In this document: positions 17,606 to 27,775 of the stretch, piece after piece
Layout of the letters: the number at the start of each line of letters is the position of its first letter
How positions within the stretch are numbered: position 1 is the stretch's first letter
NCBI RefSeq assembly: GCF_003478445.1
Contig: NZ_QUET01000006.1
Location: 68,270 to 132,269 of the forward strand
Reading direction: 5' to 3'
DNA length: 64,000 nt
Source of the DNA: Roseburia sp. AM59-24XD
Lineage (GTDB): Bacteria > Bacillota > Clostridia > Lachnospirales > Lachnospiraceae
Program-made: the position numbers and the translations under genes
The notes under the pieces: model-generated
Told to the model about the DNA's origin: nothing
The model's input: only the letters and a program-made list of their open reading frames with translations
Database searches by the model: none

Positions 17606-19051
17606 TTACTGACCAATCTCACGCAGTCTGCTCTTTGCCTCCGCAACTCTTGAGGAATCCGGATAATCATTGACCACCTGATCATAATACTGCTTTGCTG
17701 TTTCAAAATCGGACTTCTGCTGATAGCTGCGTCCCAGAAAATACATGGCATCGGTATTATCCGCGTTGAATTTGAGGGACTTTTTCAGAAGCTTAATCGC
17801 CTTATCATAGTCCTTCTGTCCGGAATAATCACCCTGACCATTATAGCAGTCTCTTCCCTTTTCAAAATAGGAGGTCGATGCTGTATCGTAGGTTTCCTTC
17901 TTGATCTTGTTATAGAACTTCTTAGCTCCGTCGCCGGACAGACTGTCGGCATCCACCTTGTCCAGTGCCTTTGCCGCAGACAGCTTATCATCATTCATGT
18001 AATACTGCATTGCCTGAATGAGATTATCATAGACCGCCTGAACACCGTCCAGATCAGTCGGACTGCCACTCTGGTAATCGGATAACCGCTTTGTCAGCTC
18101 ATCCACCTGCTTCTGAAGCTCCGTGTTAGCATTCTTCAAGGTACTGACATCGCTTTCTCCGGATGCCAGATTCTCGCTATAGGTCTTGAATGCCTTATTA
18201 TCGTTGCTGCTTGATCTCTGCTTCAATGCCGGTGTGATCAGAAACTGCATGATCACAATACCTGCGATCAGACCGAGAAGGACATGCACAAACGGCAGGA
18301 CAGATGGCTTTTCTTCCTTGTACAGCGTGATCGGCTTATACGCATTGTCATCCACTCGCGGAAGTGTTTTGCGTGCCGGCTGCTCACTTGTCTTTTCTGC
18401 CTTCGGCGCTGCAAGCTCCCCTTTGACATGGACGTCTGACAGCTCCTTCAGATAAGCGAGTGTCGTTGTATTGGTCACATCGACACCGCTGATGGATTTC
18501 AACAGCTTGTAAGCACGTACGCGGTTCTCCTTCTTGCCGGTCTTCATATAAAGAAGTGCCAGCAGCTGATGCGCACGTATAAACTTCGGATTGGTGCTGA
18601 CTACCTTTTTGAGCTGGATGATCGCCATATCCTCATCGCCGTTCTGCGCAGACATTAACGCAGAGTTGTACTTTTTGACCATCTGACTGTATGTCTCCAG
18701 ACGGTTTGGATTGGACTGAACCAGCTGAATGTAGTGGTCTGCCTCGTTATGCTCCTCCTGAAAATGCTTGCTGATCACCCACTCACTCAGTGCGGAAACG
18801 ATCTCGCCCTCTTCAAAATAAATGAGTCCCAGCAGGTTTCTTGCGTTGGTATTTAATTTGTTAAATTTTAAGCTTTTGTGCAAAGATGCGATCGCTCCGG
18901 ACAGATCTCTGACCTTTGCCTGTTCCAGACCGCGGTTATAGCAAATATTGGACGCACTGAGAACTCTGCGGTAATTGCGCAGCTCCTGTCCACAATTGTC
19001 ACAACGATCTTTCTTGAAAGACACCTCTGCATTACATCTTGGACATCTCAT
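17606..19051 (-). CDS. Zinc-ribbon and TPR-repeat membrane protein
   Basis: A 481-residue protein: N-terminal zinc ribbon with two C-x-x-C knuckles ('CPRCNAEV...CDNCGQEL'), TPR repeats to about residue 190, a single membrane helix ('VLLGLIAGIVIMQFLITPAL', about 255-274), a coiled coil ('LKNANTELQKQVDELTKRL'), then further TPRs at the C-terminus ('YDKAIKLLKKSLKFNADN', 'DFETAKQYYDQVVNDYP'). Probably a scaffold linking cytoplasm and exterior; the partner is unknown. It follows the small gene 19062-19214 by ten bases. Confidence 0.8.
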   Translation of the reverse strand: MRCPRCNAEVSFKKDRCDNCGQELRNYRRVLSASNICYNRGLEQAKVRDLSGAIASLHKSLKFNKLNTNARNLLGLIYFEEGEIVSALSEWVISKHFQEEHNEADHYIQLVQSNPNRLETYSQMVKKYNSALMSAQNGDEDMAIIQLKKVVSTNPKFIRAHQLLALLYMKTGKKENRVRAYKLLKSISGVDVTNTTTLAYLKELSDVHVKGELAAPKAEKTSEQPARKTLPRVDDNAYKPITLYKEEKPSVLPFVHVLLGLIAGIVIMQFLITPALKQRSSSNDNKAFKTYSENLASGESDVSTLKNANTELQKQVDELTKRLSDYQSGSPTDLDGVQAVYDNLIQAMQYYMNDDKLSAAKALDKVDADSLSGDGAKKFYNKIKKETYDTASTSYFEKGRDCYNGQGDYSGQKDYDKAIKLLKKSLKFNADNTDAMYFLGRSYQQKSDFETAKQYYDQVVNDYPDSSRVAEAKSRLREIGQ

Positions 19052-19061
19052 GTTTCTTCCC

Positions 19062-19214
19062 CTATTCTGCTTTCTTTGAGCCTGTATTCACATCTGCCAG
19101 AATACTCTGGAGCAGATCCATCACATCGGTTGTACTGTTTCCATAAATGGCATCCTCCGCCTGCTCAATATCAAGACTAGGCTGAAATTTTTCTAATTCT
19201 GCCTCGAAATCCAT
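19062..19214 (-). CDS. Small acidic protein of unknown function
   Basis: A 50-residue frame, 'MDFEAELEKFQPSLDIEQAE...', acidic and without membrane segments or cysteines. GGAGG stands nine bases before the ATG. It lies between valS (62 bases upstream) and the TPR gene (ten bases downstream), all on the minus strand, so it is probably translated from a shared transcript. Confidence 0.6.
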   Translation of the reverse strand: MDFEAELEKFQPSLDIEQAEDAIYGNSTTDVMDLLQSILADVNTGSKKAE

Positions 19215-19276
19215 CTTACACTACCTCCATTTATTCATCAAATCATTTTTGCCGCAATAATCGACATTCGTCGGAA

Positions 19277-21922
19277 TTATTTGTCCAATGCCTTTAATTC
19301 TTCTTCCACCTTTGCCATCATGCTGGTGTATTTCTCTAATTTCGCTTTCTCCTCAGCGACCTTTGCCTCCGGTGCCTTGCTCATAAACTTCTCGTTGTTC
19401 AGCATTCCGTTGACACGCTTTAACTCGCCCTCCAGACGCTTCTTCTCCTTGGTCAGACGTTCCTTTTCCTTCTCGAAATCAACCAGATCAGCCAGTGGCA
19501 TATAAATGGTTGCCTTCGGAATAACAACAGAAACAGCATTGTCTTCTACGCCTGTCTTATCCATCTGTACAAACAGCTCAGATGCATAGATCATATGCTC
19601 ATAAGCATCTCGACTTCCCTCGAGTACCTTACAGGTCTCCTCATCATCTGCCACGATATATACCTGCGCCTTGCGGGCATTGGCAACGTTCATCTCGGTA
19701 CGGATGTTACGGATACCGCGGATCACGTTCTTGATGTGCTCTGCCATTGTCTCTGCTGCAGGATTGTTCCACTCCTCCTTATACTCCGGCCATGAAGAGA
19801 TCATGATAGACTCCTCCTCTGACTGGATCGTGCAGAAGATCTCCTCTGTGATAAACGGCATGTACGGATGAAGCAGCTTCAGAGAATCGATCAGCACGGT
19901 ACGGAGTGTCCAGAATGCTGCATTTGCAGATGCCGGATCCTTTTCCTGCGCAAAAAGTCTTGGTTTAACGATCTCAATATACCAGTCACAGAACTCGGTC
20001 CAGATAAAGTCGTTGATCTTCTGAACCGCAACACCGAGTTCGTATTTCTCCATGTTCTCGGTAACTTCCTTCGCCAGAGTATTTACCTTGGAAAGGATCC
20101 ACTTATCTGCCTCCTTGAGTTCCTCATAAGCAGGCTCTGTGATCGTATTATCACCCAGATGCATCATAATGAAACGGGATGCATTCCATACCTTATTGGC
20201 AAAGTTACGGCTTGCCTCAACACGCTCCCAGTAGAAACGCATGTCGTTACCCGGCGCATTACCTGTAACAAGGGTGAAACGAAGTGCGTCTGCACCGTAT
20301 TTATCAATAACCTCCAGCGGGTCAATACCATTGCCGAGGGACTTACTCATCTTACGTCCTTGTGAATCACGAACGAGTCCGTGAATCAGAACCGTATCAA
20401 ACGGAACCTTTCCGGTATGCTCAAGTCCTGAGAACATCATACGGATAACCCAGAAGAAGATAATGTCATATCCGGTAACAAGTGTACTTGTCGGATAGAA
20501 ATAATCCATCTCCTCGGTGTTGTCCGGCCAGCCAAGTGTGCTGAACGGCCAGAGGGCGGATGAAAACCAGGTATCAAGTGTATCCGGATCCTGACGCATC
20601 GGCTTGCCACACTTCGGACAATTGCAGCTGCTTTCCTTGGTAACAACCATCTCGCCACAGTCATCACAGTAAAATGCCGGAATCTGATGTCCCCACCAGA
20701 GCTGACGGGAAATACACCAGTCACGGATGTTCTCAAGCCAGTGATAATATGTCTTATCGAAATGAGGCGGTACAAACTTGGTATCACCGTTCTTCACTGC
20801 ATCGATCGCAGGCTTTGCCAGATCCTCCATCTTCACAAACCACTGAAGAGAAACTCTTGGCTCAACCGTTGTATGACAACGATAGCAGGTACCTACATTA
20901 TGCTCATGATCCTCGATCTTAAGGAGTGCTCCCTCTGCCTCCAGATCCTTCACGATTGCCTTACGCGCCTCGTAACGATCCATGCCTGCATACTTTGGAT
21001 AATCGTCCACAATCTTCGCATCGTCTGTCAGGACATTGATGACCTCCAGGTTGTGACGCTTTCCAACCTCGAAATCGTTCGGGTCATGTGCCGGAGTAAT
21101 CTTTACAACACCGGTACCGAACTCCATATCTACATAATCATCCGCGATGATCGGGATCTGACGGTGTACGATCGGCAGATCAAGCATCTTACCAACCATA
21201 TCCTTGTAACGCTCATCGTTCGGATTAACAGCAACTGCCGTATCACCGAGCAGTGTCTCCGGACGTGTCGTTGCAAGATCAATATATCCGGTGCCGTCTG
21301 TGGTCTTATAACGCAGATGCCAGAAGCTTCCTGCCTGATCCTCATACTCTACCTCAGCATCGGAAAGGGATGTCAGACAATGCGGACACCAGTTGATGAT
21401 ACGCTTTCCACGATAGATCAGACCCTTATTGTAAAGATTAACGAAAACCTCCTTGACTGCCTTAGAGCATCCCTCATCCATGGTGAAACGCTCTCGATCC
21501 CAGTCGCAGGAAGAACCGATTTTCTTAAGCTGTTCTACAATACGTCCGCCGTACTGTTTCTTCCAGTCCCATACATGCTCCAGGAACTTCTCTCTTCCGA
21601 TATCATCCTTGGAAATACCCTGCTCACGAAGCTTCTCTACTACCTTTGCCTCTGTAGCGATGGATGCATGGTCTGTTCCGGGCACCCAGAGTGCCTCATA
21701 GCCCTGCATTCTCTTAAAACGGATCAGAATATCCTGAAGTGTGTTATCCAGTGCATGTCCCATGTGGAGCTGTCCTGTGATATTTGGCGGCGGCATAACG
21801 ATCGTAAATGGTTTCTTGCTGCGATCTACCTCCGCATGAAAATATTTTTTCTCCTGCCATTTGTCATAAGTTCTTTTCTCAATGTCCGCAGGATTGTAGT
21901 TTTTCTCCAGTTCTTTTGCCAT
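19277..21922 (-). CDS. valS: Valyl-tRNA synthetase
   Basis: A full-length 881-residue class I synthetase that charges tRNA-Val. 'PPPNITGQLHMGHALDNTL' holds the HIGH motif (HMGH) and 'KMSKSLGNG' the KMSKS loop. A zinc-binding C-x-x-C pair ('CDDCGE', 'CPKCGK'), the editing-domain 'TTRPETLLGDTAV' and the C-terminal coiled coil ('EKERLTKEKKRLEGELKRV') are present. No T-box leader is seen in the 98 bases upstream, where two short hairpins around GAGCTC lie. It follows the transglutaminase-like gene on the same strand. Confidence 0.98.
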   Translation of the reverse strand: MAKELEKNYNPADIEKRTYDKWQEKKYFHAEVDRSKKPFTIVMPPPNITGQLHMGHALDNTLQDILIRFKRMQGYEALWVPGTDHASIATEAKVVEKLREQGISKDDIGREKFLEHVWDWKKQYGGRIVEQLKKIGSSCDWDRERFTMDEGCSKAVKEVFVNLYNKGLIYRGKRIINWCPHCLTSLSDAEVEYEDQAGSFWHLRYKTTDGTGYIDLATTRPETLLGDTAVAVNPNDERYKDMVGKMLDLPIVHRQIPIIADDYVDMEFGTGVVKITPAHDPNDFEVGKRHNLEVINVLTDDAKIVDDYPKYAGMDRYEARKAIVKDLEAEGALLKIEDHEHNVGTCYRCHTTVEPRVSLQWFVKMEDLAKPAIDAVKNGDTKFVPPHFDKTYYHWLENIRDWCISRQLWWGHQIPAFYCDDCGEMVVTKESSCNCPKCGKPMRQDPDTLDTWFSSALWPFSTLGWPDNTEEMDYFYPTSTLVTGYDIIFFWVIRMMFSGLEHTGKVPFDTVLIHGLVRDSQGRKMSKSLGNGIDPLEVIDKYGADALRFTLVTGNAPGNDMRFYWERVEASRNFANKVWNASRFIMMHLGDNTITEPAYEELKEADKWILSKVNTLAKEVTENMEKYELGVAVQKINDFIWTEFCDWYIEIVKPRLFAQEKDPASANAAFWTLRTVLIDSLKLLHPYMPFITEEIFCTIQSEEESIMISSWPEYKEEWNNPAAETMAEHIKNVIRGIRNIRTEMNVANARKAQVYIVADDEETCKVLEGSRDAYEHMIYASELFVQMDKTGVEDNAVSVVIPKATIYMPLADLVDFEKEKERLTKEKKRLEGELKRVNGMLNNEKFMSKAPEAKVAEEKAKLEKYTSMMAKVEEELKALDK

Positions 21923-22020
21923 TATCTTACATCCTTTCTTCTCATTATCTATAAAATTATATGCTTTATCATCACTTGGCAGAGCTTCAAAGCCCCTTAA
22001 TATGAGCTCGTCAGAGCTCC

Positions 22021-23025
22021 TTAGATCTTACGTTTGTCCACCGGGTTAAGTCCAAAGCTTTCATACGTACAGTCATAATACTTCCAAAAATCTTTCGCCT
22101 TGGAAAACAGATTATCGTATACCCTGCCGTTTAATTCAACCCACGCATGACTGGTGTCGTGGCAGACATATACGTTCCGGTAACCGATCTCATGAAACAG
22201 AAATGCCAGTGCCGATGATTCGGACACGCAGCAGCCTGCATGATGCTTGAAAATATCATTGGCAAAGGTGGATTCCCAGCCCTTTTTCTTGTAGATCGGC
22301 TCCAGAAAACGATATCGTCGGTAATCACATTTCATGATGTACCGATAACATTTCATTTTCTTTTGCTCCATCGTATCCGACGGCTTTGTGATCTTTGCTG
22401 CGACCCTTGCCGCCGTACGCATCGTGTCGATCTTTCGTACATTCAGCCTGCTTTTGACCGCATGATCCTTCCGGATGCGGATACCGTCCACCTTTCCCTG
22501 ATGTACCATCACACCACTTGCACGGTCAAGATAATAATACTGACCGGCTAATTTCAGCCAGCCCTTATGCATATCTCCGCTTTTATCGAAATAATATGTC
22601 TTCTTCCGTATGGTAATAAAAGAATGCTTCAGCTTCTTTCCACCGCAAAAAACATAATTCGTCGTATATTTTCTGTGCACAAGCCTGCCCGGCACCGGTG
22701 TTACTGTCGGTTTGACCGTCGGCGATGGCTTTACTGTGGGCGGCTTGCTCTCTGCCGGCTTCGCCGTGGATGCCGCTGCAGGACTTTCCGACAAAGCTGC
22801 ATCCGCCGGCTCCGGCGAATTCACAGACTTTACTGTCTCCGGAGTGTTCTCCGGGCTGTCGACTCGAAAAACACCTCTGGAATCATCATAAAAGGAAATG
22901 CCTGCATGGACATTTGCCTCATGTTCCTTTACGGCTGCCTCACCGGTCCGCACTGCACCTCCGGTCAAAAGCAGGACTGCCGTCAATGTCAGGACGGTTC
23001 CCGTCCAAAATCTGTTCTTATTCAT
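22021..23025 (-). CDS. Secreted transglutaminase-like protein with cell-wall-binding repeat
   Basis: A 334-residue protein with a signal peptide ('FWTGTVLTLTAVLLLTGGAV', cleaved near residue 31). A Pro/Ser/Thr/Lys-rich linker (about 75-110) follows, then choline-binding-type repeats ('MHKGWLKLAGQYYYLDRASG'). The C-terminal transglutaminase-like fold has Cys in 'AGCCVSESSAL', His in 'TSHAWVEL' and an Asp in 'VYDNLF'. Such proteins act as proteases or cross-linkers on the surface. It is 12 bases downstream of the Lys-rich secreted protein gene. Confidence 0.85.
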   Translation of the reverse strand: MNKNRFWTGTVLTLTAVLLLTGGAVRTGEAAVKEHEANVHAGISFYDDSRGVFRVDSPENTPETVKSVNSPEPADAALSESPAAASTAKPAESKPPTVKPSPTVKPTVTPVPGRLVHRKYTTNYVFCGGKKLKHSFITIRKKTYYFDKSGDMHKGWLKLAGQYYYLDRASGVMVHQGKVDGIRIRKDHAVKSRLNVRKIDTMRTAARVAAKITKPSDTMEQKKMKCYRYIMKCDYRRYRFLEPIYKKKGWESTFANDIFKHHAGCCVSESSALAFLFHEIGYRNVYVCHDTSHAWVELNGRVYDNLFSKAKDFWKYYDCTYESFGLNPVDKRKI

Positions 23026-23036
23026 GCTTCTTCCGC

Positions 23037-23441
23037 CTATTCTACACTATCTACGATCCATGTCTTTCTGTTCTCGGTGTGACAGTAGACGACGAAACCG
23101 TCATATTTGGCAATACCATCATATTCATTCTCATAATAGCAGCTTGCTGCTTTGGAAAGCTTCTTGTACTTTCCGATGGCCTTCACAAGACTGGTCAGCT
23201 TCTTTCCAATATATTTCTTCGCCTTTTTCTTCTGCTGCCGGATCTTCTTCCGGGATTTCTTTGTCTTCTTCCCGGAAGTCGTTGTCTTCTGCGTCTGTGT
23301 CGTCGTTGTTGAACGGCTGGCAGCACTGACATATACTGTTTCCATTCCTGCCTGACCGGCAATATCCGATGTCGGCGCCGTCATGCTGACTGCCAGAATA
23401 CATGCCAACAGACTTGTAAGTGCTCGTTTATTTTTTTTCAT
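23037..23441 (-). CDS. Small Lys-rich secreted protein
   Basis: A 134-residue protein with a signal peptide ('RALTSLLACILAVSMTAP'), a Ser/Thr-rich stretch, a very basic segment ('KKTKKSRKKIRQQKKKAKKY') and a C-terminal part 'YYENEYDGIAKYDGFVVYCH' that may be a short structured domain. ATG at 23441 is chosen: AAAGGATG lies upstream and a signal peptide begins there. Function unknown; the basic segment could bind anionic wall polymers. It is in line with the surface genes around it. Confidence 0.7.
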   Translation of the reverse strand: MKKNKRALTSLLACILAVSMTAPTSDIAGQAGMETVYVSAASRSTTTTQTQKTTTSGKKTKKSRKKIRQQKKKAKKYIGKKLTSLVKAIGKYKKLSKAASCYYENEYDGIAKYDGFVVYCHTENRKTWIVDSVE

Positions 23442-23556
23442 ACTAATCCTACATCCTTTCTCAGTCCTCAGATTTCGGACCGCTGGCACAATATCTGCAA
23501 AGCACATGATCTCATACGATTGCCTCTTTTACAGATCAATGCCTACAGTATCATGC

Positions 23557-24996
23557 TCATTTTATCACATATTCCCCCAGAAATCCAGTTGTGTAGTAGT
23601 TTCTGTCTTTTTTTGTGATAATTTCCAGCCGATAGTCATCTGACGGCATGGAGGAGATATCAATATACGCACCGTAGCTGTAGGAACGGTCTGCTTTTTC
23701 GTCCATCGGATCATAGACTGACGGAAACGCCTCAAACATCAGAAGGTTCTTTTCCCCATAGAAGCTGATATAAACCGGCGAATCGTCATCCGTAAAACGG
23801 GGATCCGTCTGACCGCTGACCCGGAGCACCCCGTCCTGCTTCTCCGTTTCCATTGTGGCAGTCGTTCCTTTGATCTCTTCCACATCCTTATCAAAGGAAA
23901 CGCCCGGTGCCATCATATACGGCACTCCCTCCAGTAATGTCGGGATCTGCCGCTGCGCCAGCTCGATCACCACATCATCCGCCTTACTCTGTGACAACAG
24001 GCTCAGATCATACGGCACCTCCTTGGTGAAAAATCCCTTCTTATACTCCTGTGCCACAAACGGGACAAGCGCATTGCCAAAGGAATCCCGGTACATTAAA
24101 ATGTTCCGGTGCTTTGTTTTCTTTCCTCCGGCAGATGAGTCCACAGATTTATTCTCCGTTCTGATCTCCATCTGCTCCGTGGACACCACCTTATTGGTAT
24201 AGCGGTAATCCTGCTTTTTCGAATAGATCACGTTCCAGTCCTTTTTGCTGCTCTTCGGAAACAACATCCCCTGAAGATCTCCGTCAAAACTTTTCTTTCT
24301 GGTATACGCCTCCTTCTCATAGGAGGTATGCTTCTTTCCAAGGGCATCCAGAATATTCTCACAGGCAATGGAGGCTCCGAGATTATTCCAATGTGTGTCC
24401 AATTTATGGTACACCTGCTCCTTCTGCTCAGAAAGGACTTCGCGCAGATCGACATAATGAACCCCCTGCTCCTTCATTGAAGTGATCAGAGCATTCAAAT
24501 TACCCTGTCCGTTTAATGGGACATACCGGTCCGGCATATATTCTCCGTAAAGCGTGTTCTTATTCGGTGCTGCCACAAATACAAAATCAGCATCACAGAC
24601 CTCAACGCCCTGTTCAATCAACTTCAGGACTCTGGCACAATTGTGGATCTGCCGTTTATTCAGACAGTTCCGTTTCATATAATCGTCTAATGTCTCCTCA
24701 AAAAACAGCCATCCATCCTTGCCGACGATCACCTTTTCATTTGCCGAGCTTTGAAACAGATCCGCCTTCACCCCGGCATCTGCCGTGATAAGTTCCTGCC
24801 GGAACGCAAAATGATCCGCCATATAATCGGTCAGCTCCTGAAAAAACTGCAGATTCACCTTTCCGTCCGTCACCGGCTGTGGCAGTGCTTCGTCATGCTT
24901 CTTCTCTATGCTCAGATCCGCCTTGTAGAAGCGCATTCCCACAAATGGAACAAGAAGCAGTCCCATAAATATGATGATAAAAAGTTTCTTCTTCAT
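23557..24996 (-). CDS. DHHW/AlgX-like cell-surface acetylation protein
   Basis: A 479-residue protein with an N-terminal membrane anchor ('KLFIIIFMGLLLVPFVGM'). It resembles the AlgX/AlgJ and DHHW families of SGNH-like O-acetyltransferase partners: 'VGKDGWLFFEE' early, the Asp-His pair in 'KLDTHWNNLGA' and the serine-containing 'YRDSFGNALVPF'. These proteins act outside the membrane with an MBOAT protein to acetylate polysaccharide. ATG at 24996 has AAAGG eight bases before it. The MBOAT gene lies directly upstream. Confidence 0.85.
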   Translation of the reverse strand: MKKKLFIIIFMGLLLVPFVGMRFYKADLSIEKKHDEALPQPVTDGKVNLQFFQELTDYMADHFAFRQELITADAGVKADLFQSSANEKVIVGKDGWLFFEETLDDYMKRNCLNKRQIHNCARVLKLIEQGVEVCDADFVFVAAPNKNTLYGEYMPDRYVPLNGQGNLNALITSMKEQGVHYVDLREVLSEQKEQVYHKLDTHWNNLGASIACENILDALGKKHTSYEKEAYTRKKSFDGDLQGMLFPKSSKKDWNVIYSKKQDYRYTNKVVSTEQMEIRTENKSVDSSAGGKKTKHRNILMYRDSFGNALVPFVAQEYKKGFFTKEVPYDLSLLSQSKADDVVIELAQRQIPTLLEGVPYMMAPGVSFDKDVEEIKGTTATMETEKQDGVLRVSGQTDPRFTDDDSPVYISFYGEKNLLMFEAFPSVYDPMDEKADRSYSYGAYIDISSMPSDDYRLEIITKKDRNYYTTGFLGEYVIK

Positions 24997-25082
24997 CAAG
25001 CCATCCTTTCCTCTGCTCAAAACAAAAAGTGCAGCGAAACAATGTATCCGGCTCTTCGCTTTCTGCAGATCAGCTTCTCTTT

Positions 25083-26500
25083 TTAGAACCGGAAATAAAT
25101 AAATGGGTTGTAAGCCGCTCCGGCAAGACTGCAGACGCACAAAAACAAAAGCACCAGTACACCGAGATACTTAAGTACCTCCCATACCGCCGCATATCTG
25201 TCCCGCAAGCTTCCGGTACATTTCAAAAGCTTTGCCGTCACCGGATAGGAAAACAGGATTCCGCCGGCGATCAGCACCACCGTATATCCATCAAGCTGCT
25301 CCATCAGAAAGCTGCGGGACACCAGATCAAACCGCAAGCCGGTAAACATCGTCCGGATCATCCTCCAGCCATACGCCGCCGTGTCTGCCCGAAACATAAC
25401 AAATGCCGTGATCGCAATGATCCATGTGTACAGATTCCCGATCCACTTAAACCGGCACTTGCGGATCGGCAGAACCGTATCCTCCAGTACGTTCATAATA
25501 CCGTGGATCATTCCCCAGATCACAAAGGTCCAATTGGCACCATGCCATATTCCTGTCAGAAGAAAAACAAGCAGCTTGTTGCATTCTGTGCGAAGCTTTC
25601 CCTTTCGGTTGCCCCCGAGCGGAATATATACATATTCCTTAAACCAGGAAGACAGGGAGATATGCCAGCGACGCCAGAATTCATGAATGCTGTCCGCACT
25701 GTACGGATGCTTAAAATTCTCCTGAAAATGAAATCCAAACATGGATGCCATACCGATTGCCATATCGGAATATCCACTGAAATCATAAAATATCTGAAGC
25801 GCATAACACACAGCACCCAGCCAGGCAACCGCCATCCCGTACTGTCCGATATTCAGGCAAATACATGATCTGCCACCTTTCCCAGTCCATTTGCAAAGAT
25901 CAGCTTCTTAAATAAACCTTTTACAAAACGGCAGATGCCATCTGCAATCTCTGTCTCGTTCAGACAACGGTGATCGATCTGCTCCTCGATCTCATTCCAC
26001 CGGACGATCGGACCGGCGATCAACTGCGGGAAGAATGAAATGTAGAGAAGCACCTTCATGAAGTCCTTCTGACACATGTCCCGATTTCGGTACACATCGA
26101 TCACATAGGACATTGCCTGAAATGTAAAAAAGGAAATCCCAACCGGCAGCCTGATCGCCGGAACCGGAAGTGCAATTCCAAACAAAGCATTAACATTCGT
26201 AACCGCAAAGCCCGCATATTTGAATACACCGAGAACAGCCAGATCACAGATTACTGCAAGTACAAGGAGCAGTCTTTTCATCCTCTTACCGCGAACCGCC
26301 GCAATGCCTCTGCCAAAGCCATAATTGACGCCTGCCGATGCGATCATCAGAAATACATACACCGGCTCGCCAAATGCATAAAAGATCAGACTTGCCAATG
26401 TCAGAAATGCGTTCTGCGCCCACCGCTGCCGGATCAGTAAACTGCCGATAAATGTCAATGGTAGAAACGCAAATAAAAATATCGCCGAACTAAATACCAT
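25083..26500 (-). CDS. MBOAT family O-acyltransferase, AlgI-like (one-base frameshift)
   Basis: A polytopic acyltransferase that passes acetyl groups across the membrane. The first part (26500-25853) has 'LPVGISFFTFQAMSYVIDVY' and 'YISFFPQLIAGPIVR'. The second has the catalytic region 'FWRRWHISLSSWFKEYVYIP' and the invariant histidine in 'LTGIWHGANWTF'. The break is at about 25857: one C (coding strand) is missing, and restoring it reads 'HVFALNIGQYGMAVAW' and gives 472 residues, the family's normal length. Pairs with the DHHW protein downstream. Confidence 0.93.
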
Positions 26501-26523
26501 CTTTTGTCCTTTCCGATACCAGA

Positions 26524-26549
26524 AGAAAAAGAGCCCCGAAGGACTCTCC
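26524..26549 (-). terminator. Terminator of infC-rpmI-rplT
   Basis: On the minus strand AGAGTCC-TTCG-GGGCTCT followed by TTTTTC: a stem capped by a stable UUCG loop, 22 bases beyond the rplT stop. Confidence 0.85.
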
Positions 26550-26570
26550 TTGATTTATATTCGTATGGAA

Positions 26571-26927
26571 TTATGCAAGTTTGCTCTTAGCAACCTCAAC
26601 GAGAGAAGCGAATCCCTCCGGATCAGAGATAGCCATCTCAGAAAGCATCTTTCTGTTGATATCAATCTCAGCGAGCTTCAGACCATACATGAACTTGCTG
26701 TATGAAAGACCGTTAAGTCTTGCTGCTGCGTTGATACGAGCGATCCAAAGACGTCTAAACTGTCTCTTTCTCTCTTTTCTGCCTGCGAAGGAAGAAGTCA
26801 GGGCTCTCATAACAGACTGCTTAGCCACTCTATACTGCTTAGATCTTGCTCCTCTATATCCCTTTGCAAGCTTTAAAACTCTATTGTGTTTCTTCTTTGC
26901 ATTTAATCCGCCTTTAATACGTGCCAT
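26571..26927 (-). CDS. rplT: 50S ribosomal protein L20
   Basis: A 118-residue L20 with the highly conserved start '[20 protein letters not shown]' and '[20 protein letters not shown]'. It binds 23S rRNA early in assembly and, in Firmicutes, represses its own operon by binding the leader RNA. Third gene of infC-rpmI-rplT, 18 bases after rpmI. Confidence 0.99.
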   Translation of the reverse strand: MARIKGGLNAKKKHNRVLKLAKGYRGARSKQYRVAKQSVMRALTSSFAGRKERKRQFRRLWIARINAAARLNGLSYSKFMYGLKLAEIDINRKMLSEMAISDPEGFASLVEVAKSKLA

Positions 26928-26945
26928 TTGTCTTTCCTCCTTTTA

Positions 26946-27146
26946 TTATTTAGAATATGGTAAAATGCGCTTCATCATCTTAGCGTTTGTTGCATCTACC
27001 TCTACAGCTTTTCTCAGGTTTCTCTTTCTTTTTGTTGACTTCTTATTCAGGATGTGGCTCTTGTAAGCTTTCATCTTCATAAGCTTTCCTGTTCCTGTAG
27101 TTTTGAAACGCTTTGCAGCTGCGCGCTTTGTTTTCATTTTTGGCAT
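26946..27146 (-). CDS. rpmI: 50S ribosomal protein L35
   Basis: A 66-residue L35, '[20 protein letters not shown]...'. The frame is open for 19 more codons upstream, but ATG at 27146 is the family start and has AGGAGG upstream. Middle gene of the operon. Confidence 0.98.
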   Translation of the reverse strand: MPKMKTKRAAAKRFKTTGTGKLMKMKAYKSHILNKKSTKRKRNLRKAVEVDATNAKMMKRILPYSK

Positions 27147-27250
27147 GATAGTTTCCTCCTTATTTGCATAATATTTATAAACCGGCGTATCTGTCTGCGA
27201 CAAAACACCATCTTGAAAGCCTTGCTCACCGATAAACGGTCAGCCAATCT

Positions 27251-27760
27251 TTACTGTCTCTTCTCTGATAAGAACATTACCATGGTACGGCCTTCCATCT
27301 TGGCCGGCTTGTCAACAACGGAAATGTCCTCAAGCTTCTCATAGAAGCTGTCCAGAATCTGCTTGCTGTAATTGATGTGTGCGAGCTCACGACCACGGAA
27401 ACGAAGCGATACTTTAACACGGTCGCCCTTACTCAGGAACTTTCTCGCTTGATTTGCCTTTGTGTTCAGGTCATTGACATCGATATTCGGAGACAAACGG
27501 ATTTCCTTGACTTCCATTGTTCTCTGCTTTTTCTTTGCCTCTTTCTCACGACGTGCCTGCTCATAACGATACTTACCGTAATCCACGATCTTACATACCG
27601 GCGGCTTTGCGTTCGGTGCAATCTTTACCAAGTCAAGATCTGCTTCTCTCGCAAGCTTCATGGCATCTCGTGCTGACATGATTCCCAACTGTTCCCCGTC
27701 CTCGCCGATCAGACGAATCTCTCTGTCTCTGATCTGCTCATTTACTGCTGTCCTACTAAT
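27251..27760 (-). CDS. infC: Translation initiation factor IF-3 (AUU start)
   Basis: IF-3 dissociates ribosomes and checks start-codon choice. The conserved N-domain 'RTAVNEQIRDREIRLIGEDG' begins upstream of the first ATG, and the only suitable start there is ATT at 27758-27760, with GGAGG nine bases before it. This gives 169 residues. IF-3 disfavours AUU, so the codon allows autoregulation, as in other bacteria. The C-domain 'KVSLRFRGRELAH' is intact. An L20-type leader with terminator precedes the ribosome site. Confidence 0.96.
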   Translation of the reverse strand: MSRTAVNEQIRDREIRLIGEDGEQLGIMSARDAMKLAREADLDLVKIAPNAKPPVCKIVDYGKYRYEQARREKEAKKKQRTMEVKEIRLSPNIDVNDLNTKANQARKFLSKGDRVKVSLRFRGRELAHINYSKQILDSFYEKLEDISVVDKPAKMEGRTMVMFLSEKRQ

Positions 27761-27775
27761 GATTCTGCACCTCCA

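Noticed and set aside
21923-22020. T-box leader before valS
   Set aside because: Only 98 bases are available and there is no AGGGTGGNACCGCG-type T-box sequence.
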